This document shows, piece by piece, positions 5,356 through 8,219 of a stretch of 8,219 bases of DNA. This DNA comes from Nocardioidaceae bacterium (GTDB lineage: Bacteria > Actinomycetota > Actinomycetes > Propionibacteriales > Nocardioidaceae). Every line of letters begins with the position of its first letter. The first letter of the stretch is position 1. Both the position numbers and the translations under genes were made by a program. Under the pieces are notes generated by a model, which was not told where the DNA came from, ran no database searches, and was given only the letters and a program-made list of their open reading frames with translations. Location: assembly GCA_020438665.1 (NCBI GenBank), contig JAGQUE010000506.1, positions 1 through 8,219 on the forward strand. Direction: 5' to 3'.

Positions 5356-6537
5356 GGCCGTTCCCTCCGGGTGAAGCCGGACCAGGGGTTGGCCCGGGGA
5401 GACCAGGTCGCCGTCCTCGACCAGCCACTCCACGACCTGGCCGCCGTGGGGGGCGAGGATGTCGGTGCGGTCGCGCAGGCTCGCCACCGCGCCGACGACG
5501 GCGCCGGGCGGTAGCAGGCTGGCGTCGCGGGCCGCATCGTCGAGGTGGAAGGTGCCCTTGGCCGGGGAGACGACCATGCGCCAGGTCGGTGTGGTGTCGA
5601 TGACGGAGGGCTCACCGTGCTTCTCGACGAACGCGCGGGCATCGTCGAGCTGGTCGGGGGTCTTGAGTGCGAACGTCTCGACTCCCTTCATGGCGCGCTT
5701 GGCGATGCCGGTGAGGGTGCCGGCGGGAGGCATCTCGAGCAGCCCCGTCACGCCGAGGTCGAGCATCGTCTCCATGCACAGGTCCCAGCGGACCGGGCTG
5801 GCGATCTGGCCCACGATGCGGCCGAGCAGGTCGACGCCGTGATGGACCACCTGGCCGTCACGGTTGGAGATCACGGGAGTGCGGGGGTCGTGGGTCGAGA
5901 CCGAGCGGGCCAGCCGCTCGAGGTGGCCGACCGCGGGCGCCATGTGGGCGGTGTGGAAGGCGCCCGCGACGCTCAGCGGCACGAGGCGTGCCTTGGCGGG
6001 CGGATCGTCGGCCAGCGCTGAGAGCTGCTCGAGGGTGCCGGCGGCGACGACCTGCCCCGGGGCGTTGTCGTTGGCGGGGGTCACCCCGTGACGTTCGAGC
6101 GTGGCCAGCACCTCGTCGCGGTCGCCCCCGAGGACGGCGGTCATGCCGGTGGGCGTGCGGGCGGCGGCGTCGGCCATCGCTTTGCCGCGCTCGCGCACGA
6201 GGACCATGGCCTGCTCGGCGGTGATCGCTCGGGCGCCGGCGGCGGCGGCGAGCTCACCCACGCTGTGCCCCGCCACGGCCCCGATCTTGGAGAACGCGTC
6301 GGCGGGGTGGGGGAACAGCCCCAGCGCCGCCACGAGCGGAGTCGCGACCAGCAGTGGCTGGGCGATCTGGGTGTCACGGATGGTCTCGGCGTCGGCCTCG
6401 GTGCCGAAGTGGGCCAGGTCGAGCCCGGCCACGGTGGACAGCCACTCGAGACGGGAGGCGAAGACGGGGTCCTCGAGCCACGGGGTCAAGAAGCCGGGAG
6501 TCTGAGCGCCCTGCCCGGGCGCGACGATCACGAGCAC
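5353..6537 (-). CDS. fabD: Malonyl-CoA:ACP transacylase with a C-terminal pseudo-biotinyl domain
   Basis: A 394-residue protein that transfers malonyl from CoA to ACP. The acyltransferase domain (about 1-300) has GQGAQ (8-12), the catalytic serine Ser92 in GHSVG (90-94), Arg117 in VRERG and His195 in AGAFHTAHM. Typical FabD is about 310 residues. Here a tail follows a linker: VVSPAKGTFH (322-331), then from Gly345 to the end a stretch that aligns without gaps to the BCCP biotinyl region, with VASLRD replacing the EAMKM core, Arg355 in place of the biotin-accepting lysine, and VEWLVEDGDLVSPGQPLVRL (368-387). It should therefore not be biotinylated. GTG 6537 is preferred because it gives MLVIVAPGQGAQ, the usual N terminus, although its ribosome site is weak; ATG 6576 would add 13 unlikely residues. 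The gene follows fasR after 79 bases. Confidence 0.95.
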   Translation of the reverse strand: MLVIVAPGQGAQTPGFLTPWLEDPVFASRLEWLSTVAGLDLAHFGTEADAETIRDTQIAQPLLVATPLVAALGLFPHPADAFSKIGAVAGHSVGELAAAAGARAITAEQAMVLVRERGKAMADAAARTPTGMTAVLGGDRDEVLATLERHGVTPANDNAPGQVVAAGTLEQLSALADDPPAKARLVPLSVAGAFHTAHMAPAVGHLERLARSVSTHDPRTPVISNRDGQVVHHGVDLLGRIVGQIASPVRWDLCMETMLDLGVTGLLEMPPAGTLTGIAKRAMKGVETFALKTPDQLDDARAFVEKHGEPSVIDTTPTWRMVVSPAKGTFHLDDAARDASLLPPGAVVGAVASLRDRTDILAPHGGQVVEWLVEDGDLVSPGQPLVRLHPEGTA

Positions 6538-6587
6538 AGTCCCACTCTGCCGGGTAAGGCGGCCCTGACTCGCCATCGAGACGCACG

Positions 6588-6607
6588 AAAGTCGCCCCGG
6601 AAACTTT
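6588..6607. promoter_or_regulatory. Inverted repeat upstream of fabD, candidate FasR operator
   Basis: AAAGT (6588-6592) and ACTTT (6603-6607) form an inverted repeat separated by 10 bases, centred about 60 bases upstream of the fabD GTG, in the 79-base gap after fasR. This AT-rich patch stands out in very GC-rich DNA and is well placed for an activator. FasR binds the fabD promoter in Streptomyces; I do not have its consensus, so assigning this site to FasR is a guess. No good -10 box is evident downstream, as may be expected for an activated promoter. Confidence 0.4.
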
Positions 6608-6616
6608 GTCGGGTTC

Positions 6617-7813
6617 CTACAACTCTGGTTCGGGGCCTCGACCGGACTGGCGACCCAGCACGAGGGCGATCTGGAGGGTGAAAGCGGCGCGGGGGTCGGT
6701 GGGAGTCAGCCCGGTCAGCTCGGCGACCTGGCGCAGTCGGTAGCGCACGGTGTTGGGGTGCACGAACAGCGCCCGCCCGGTGGCCTCGATGCTGGTCCCT
6801 CGCTCGAAGTAGGCGGTGAGCGTCTCGACCAGGGCGCTGCGAGCACGCAGCAGCGGCAAGAACACCTGCTCCACCAGGTGGCGTCGCGCATGGCCGTCGC
6901 CGGCCAGCGCCCGCTCGGGCAACAGCTCATCGCTGCGCACTGGCCGGGGCGCCCCTGGCCAACCGGCGGCGGCCCGATGTGCGGCGACCGCCGACCGGGC
7001 GGACAGGTGGGCGTGGGCGAGGTCCTCGGTCACCGGCCCGACCACGACGGGGCCGGGTCCGAAGTGGTCGACCACCGCGTGGGCGGCGCTGAGGGCGTCG
7101 TCGACCGAGCCGAGCACCACGACGAGCCGGTCGCCCTGGATCGCGCACAGGGCGTCCATGCCGCGCGCGCGGCACACCCGGCGTACCTCGTCGAACACGT
7201 CGGTCGCCGGGCGCTGCTCGGGCGTTGCGCCCAACACCACGGCCACGTCGCCGGGGGAGGACCAGCCGAGCGCTGACGCACGCGACACCACGTTCTCGTC
7301 TGTCTCGGACCGCAACACGGCGTCGACGACCAGCGCCTCCAGCCGGGCGTCCCAGGCCCCACGGGACTCCGCGGCCCGGGCATAGACCTCGGCCGTGGCG
7401 AAGGCGACCTCGCGGCCGTACCAGGACACGGCCCGGTGCACGTCGGGTGCATCGGGCGCGTCGACGAACTCGTCGATGCTGTGCTCGGTGACGTCCAGCG
7501 ACAGCCGGATGAGGTCCACCGTCTGCTGCAGGGTGATGACGCGCGTCAGGGCACGCGGGGCGGCGCCGAACACGGTGGTCGCGATCGCCGACCCTTCGGG
7601 AGCGCCCGACTCGTGGAGGTACCAGTCGATGAAGTTCTTGATGCCGGCCTGCACGATCAGGCCGACCCAGGATCGCTCCTCCGCGGACAGCTCGCGAAAC
7701 CACGACATCTCGCTCTGCATGCGCGTCATCGCGTTGGTGCTGAGGGAGCCGACCGCCCGCTGGAGCGCCATCGCGGCGCGCTCGCGCGAGGGGGGGACGC
7801 CGGCGGCAGACAC
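6617..7813 (-). CDS. fasR: FasR-type PucR-family activator of fatty-acid synthesis
   Basis: A 398-residue transcription factor closely resembling my recollection of Streptomyces coelicolor FasR, which activates fabD-fabH-acpP-fabF. Shared blocks include RSWVGLIVQAGI (47-58), FGAAPRALTRVITLQQTVD (82-100), AESRGAWDARLEALVVDAVL (148-167), ALGWSSP (181-187) and DELLPERALAGD (295-306). A PucR-type helix-turn-helix lies at the C terminus, with recognition region VHPNTVRYRLRQVAELTG (351-368). The middle third, with GDRLVVVLG (227-235), looks like the GGDEF-like middle domain of PucR proteins, which may sense a lipid ligand (inference). It is unrelated to the TetR-type FasR of mycobacteria. GTG 7813 is chosen for length and a -10-like box seven bases upstream that would make the transcript leaderless; ATG 7771 would cut into the conserved N-terminal region. 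It is directly upstream of fabD and on the same strand. Confidence 0.93.
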   Translation of the reverse strand: MSAAGVPPSRERAAMALQRAVGSLSTNAMTRMQSEMSWFRELSAEERSWVGLIVQAGIKNFIDWYLHESGAPEGSAIATTVFGAAPRALTRVITLQQTVDLIRLSLDVTEHSIDEFVDAPDAPDVHRAVSWYGREVAFATAEVYARAAESRGAWDARLEALVVDAVLRSETDENVVSRASALGWSSPGDVAVVLGATPEQRPATDVFDEVRRVCRARGMDALCAIQGDRLVVVLGSVDDALSAAHAVVDHFGPGPVVVGPVTEDLAHAHLSARSAVAAHRAAAGWPGAPRPVRSDELLPERALAGDGHARRHLVEQVFLPLLRARSALVETLTAYFERGTSIEATGRALFVHPNTVRYRLRQVAELTGLTPTDPRAAFTLQIALVLGRQSGRGPEPEL

Positions 7814-7820
7814 AGTGGGA

Positions 7821-7848
7821 AGGCTACAAGCGCCGACCCTCCTGTCGG
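7821..7848 (-). promoter_or_regulatory. Candidate leaderless promoter of fasR with overlapping inverted repeat
   Basis: On the minus strand, CCGACA (7848-7843, four of six to TTGACA) and TAGCCT (7826-7821, fits TANNNT) are 16 bases apart, with seven bases between the -10 and the GTG start at 7813. There is no Shine-Dalgarno next to that GTG; an AGGAGGG at 7843-7837 is over 20 bases away, too far to serve it. An inverted repeat, CCGAC (7833-7837) and GTCGG (7844-7848) with a 6-base gap, overlaps the -35 and could be an operator. Confidence 0.4.
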
Positions 7849-7922
7849 AACGGTCGTCCGTCTGGTTGACTGTCTGCCCATTCCCACCCTTCCGGTGACC
7901 ACGGCGGGGACCAGCGGCGGCA

Positions 7923-7928
7923 GGGAGG
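7923..7928 (+). promoter_or_regulatory. Shine-Dalgarno sequence of the alpha/beta hydrolase
   Basis: GGGAGG lies seven bases before GTG 7936-7938 and decides the start. Another GTG at 7928 is out of frame and runs into a stop almost at once. Confidence 0.8.
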
Positions 7929-7935
7929 TGAACGC

Positions 7936-8219
7936 GTGACCGATCCACGGACCCGGCTGCGCTTCCTGACCGTGCACGGGCATCGCCGGGCCTTCGTCAC
8001 CGCCGGCTCCGGACCGGCGCTGCTGCTGTTGCACGGGCTCGGGTGTGACCATCGCACCTGGGACCCCGTGCTCACCTCGCTGGCGCGCCGCTACACCGTG
8101 ATCGCGCCGGACCTCCTCGGGCACGGCGCCTCGGACAAGCCCCGCGCCGACTACAGCGTCGGCGGCTATGCCAACGCGATGCGTGACCTGCTCGCCCTGC
8201 TCGACGTCGACCGGGTCAC
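7936..8219 (+). CDS. Alpha/beta-fold hydrolase, N-terminal part (3' truncated)
   Basis: The frame is open from GTG 7936 to the window end, giving 94 complete codons. The order of motifs is that of alpha/beta hydrolases: a first beta strand leading to LLLLHGLG (29-36, oxyanion loop HGLG), CDHRTWDPVLTSLARRY, and VIAPDLLGHGASDKP (55-69). The nucleophile elbow (GxSxG) would come just past the right edge, so the catalytic residues cannot be checked. There is no signal peptide, so it is probably cytoplasmic. It is divergent from fasR with 122 bases between start codons, so the two may share control; a FasR-linked role in lipid or ester metabolism is possible but unproven. Substrate is unknown: esterases, lipases, haloperoxidase-like and C-C hydrolases share this N terminus. 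Confidence 0.88.
   Translation, partial: MTDPRTRLRFLTVHGHRRAFVTAGSGPALLLLHGLGCDHRTWDPVLTSLARRYTVIAPDLLGHGASDKPRADYSVGGYANAMRDLLALLDVDRV

Noticed and set aside
4325..5374. A 349-codon plus-strand open frame opposite fabH
   Set aside because: It is a shadow of fabH, with low-complexity Gly/Val/Asp/His composition and no motifs, while the opposite strand encodes a complete FabH.
5353..5600. The FabD tail as a functional biotin carrier or lipoyl domain
   Set aside because: The attachment lysine is replaced by arginine (VASLRD instead of EAMKM), and no nearby lysine falls on the hairpin tip, so modification is not expected.
6538..6576. A 13-residue longer FabD starting at ATG 6576
   Set aside because: There is no ribosome site before it, and FabD proteins normally begin right at the LVIVAPGQGAQ strand; the GTG start is still only moderately supported.
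7814..7948. A 45-residue longer FasR starting at ATG 7948
   Set aside because: It would overlap the start of the divergent hydrolase gene, has no family-like sequence, and contains the candidate promoter.

Overview
The window reads as a chromosomal core-metabolism locus of a high-GC actinobacterium. The best guess is the order Propionibacteriales (Nocardioides-like). The evidence is strong GC bias at third codon positions, GTG starts, and proteins that resemble Streptomyces FasR, mycobacterial AccD6 and the actinobacterial DUF3145 family. The genus is inferred from remembered family sequences and was not searched.

Layout, left to right: (1) 1-486 (+), the 3' end of a TPR-repeat protein whose start lies outside the window. 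(2) 659-1177 (+), a DUF3145 protein with a strong Shine-Dalgarno sequence; its gene converges on the operon described next. (3) A perfect 8-bp-stem hairpin at 1184-1203 fills the 35-bp convergent gap. (4) 6537-1213 (-), a five-gene fatty-acid synthesis operon transcribed right to left in the order fabD, fabH, acpP, fabF, accD6-like. (5) 7813-6617 (-), a PucR-type regulator very similar to Streptomyces FasR, which activates fabDHPF there. (6) 7936-8219 (+), the 5' end of a divergent alpha/beta hydrolase, running off the window.

How the genes fit together: the AccD6-like carboxyltransferase makes malonyl-CoA (with a biotinylated alpha subunit encoded elsewhere). FabD moves malonyl to the acyl carrier protein. 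FabH makes the first condensation from an acyl-CoA primer and FabF elongates. FasR probably sets transcription of the whole unit. The reductases and dehydratase (FabG, HadAB or FabZ, FabI/InhA) are not here, which is normal for actinobacteria. fabD-fabH and fabF-accD are joined by TGATG stop/start overlaps, whereas acpP has its own ribosome site and is followed by two GC-rich hairpins, which would allow ACP to be made in different amounts from the enzymes.

The most unusual feature is that FabD is about 80 residues longer than normal. Its tail aligns without gaps to the C-terminal half of a biotin carboxyl carrier domain, with arginine in place of the biotin-accepting lysine. This looks like a pseudo-biotinyl domain on the malonyl transferase, encoded in the same operon as the carboxyltransferase that makes malonyl-CoA. 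No mobile element, CRISPR array, tRNA or rRNA was seen, and no gap between genes exceeds 300 bases.
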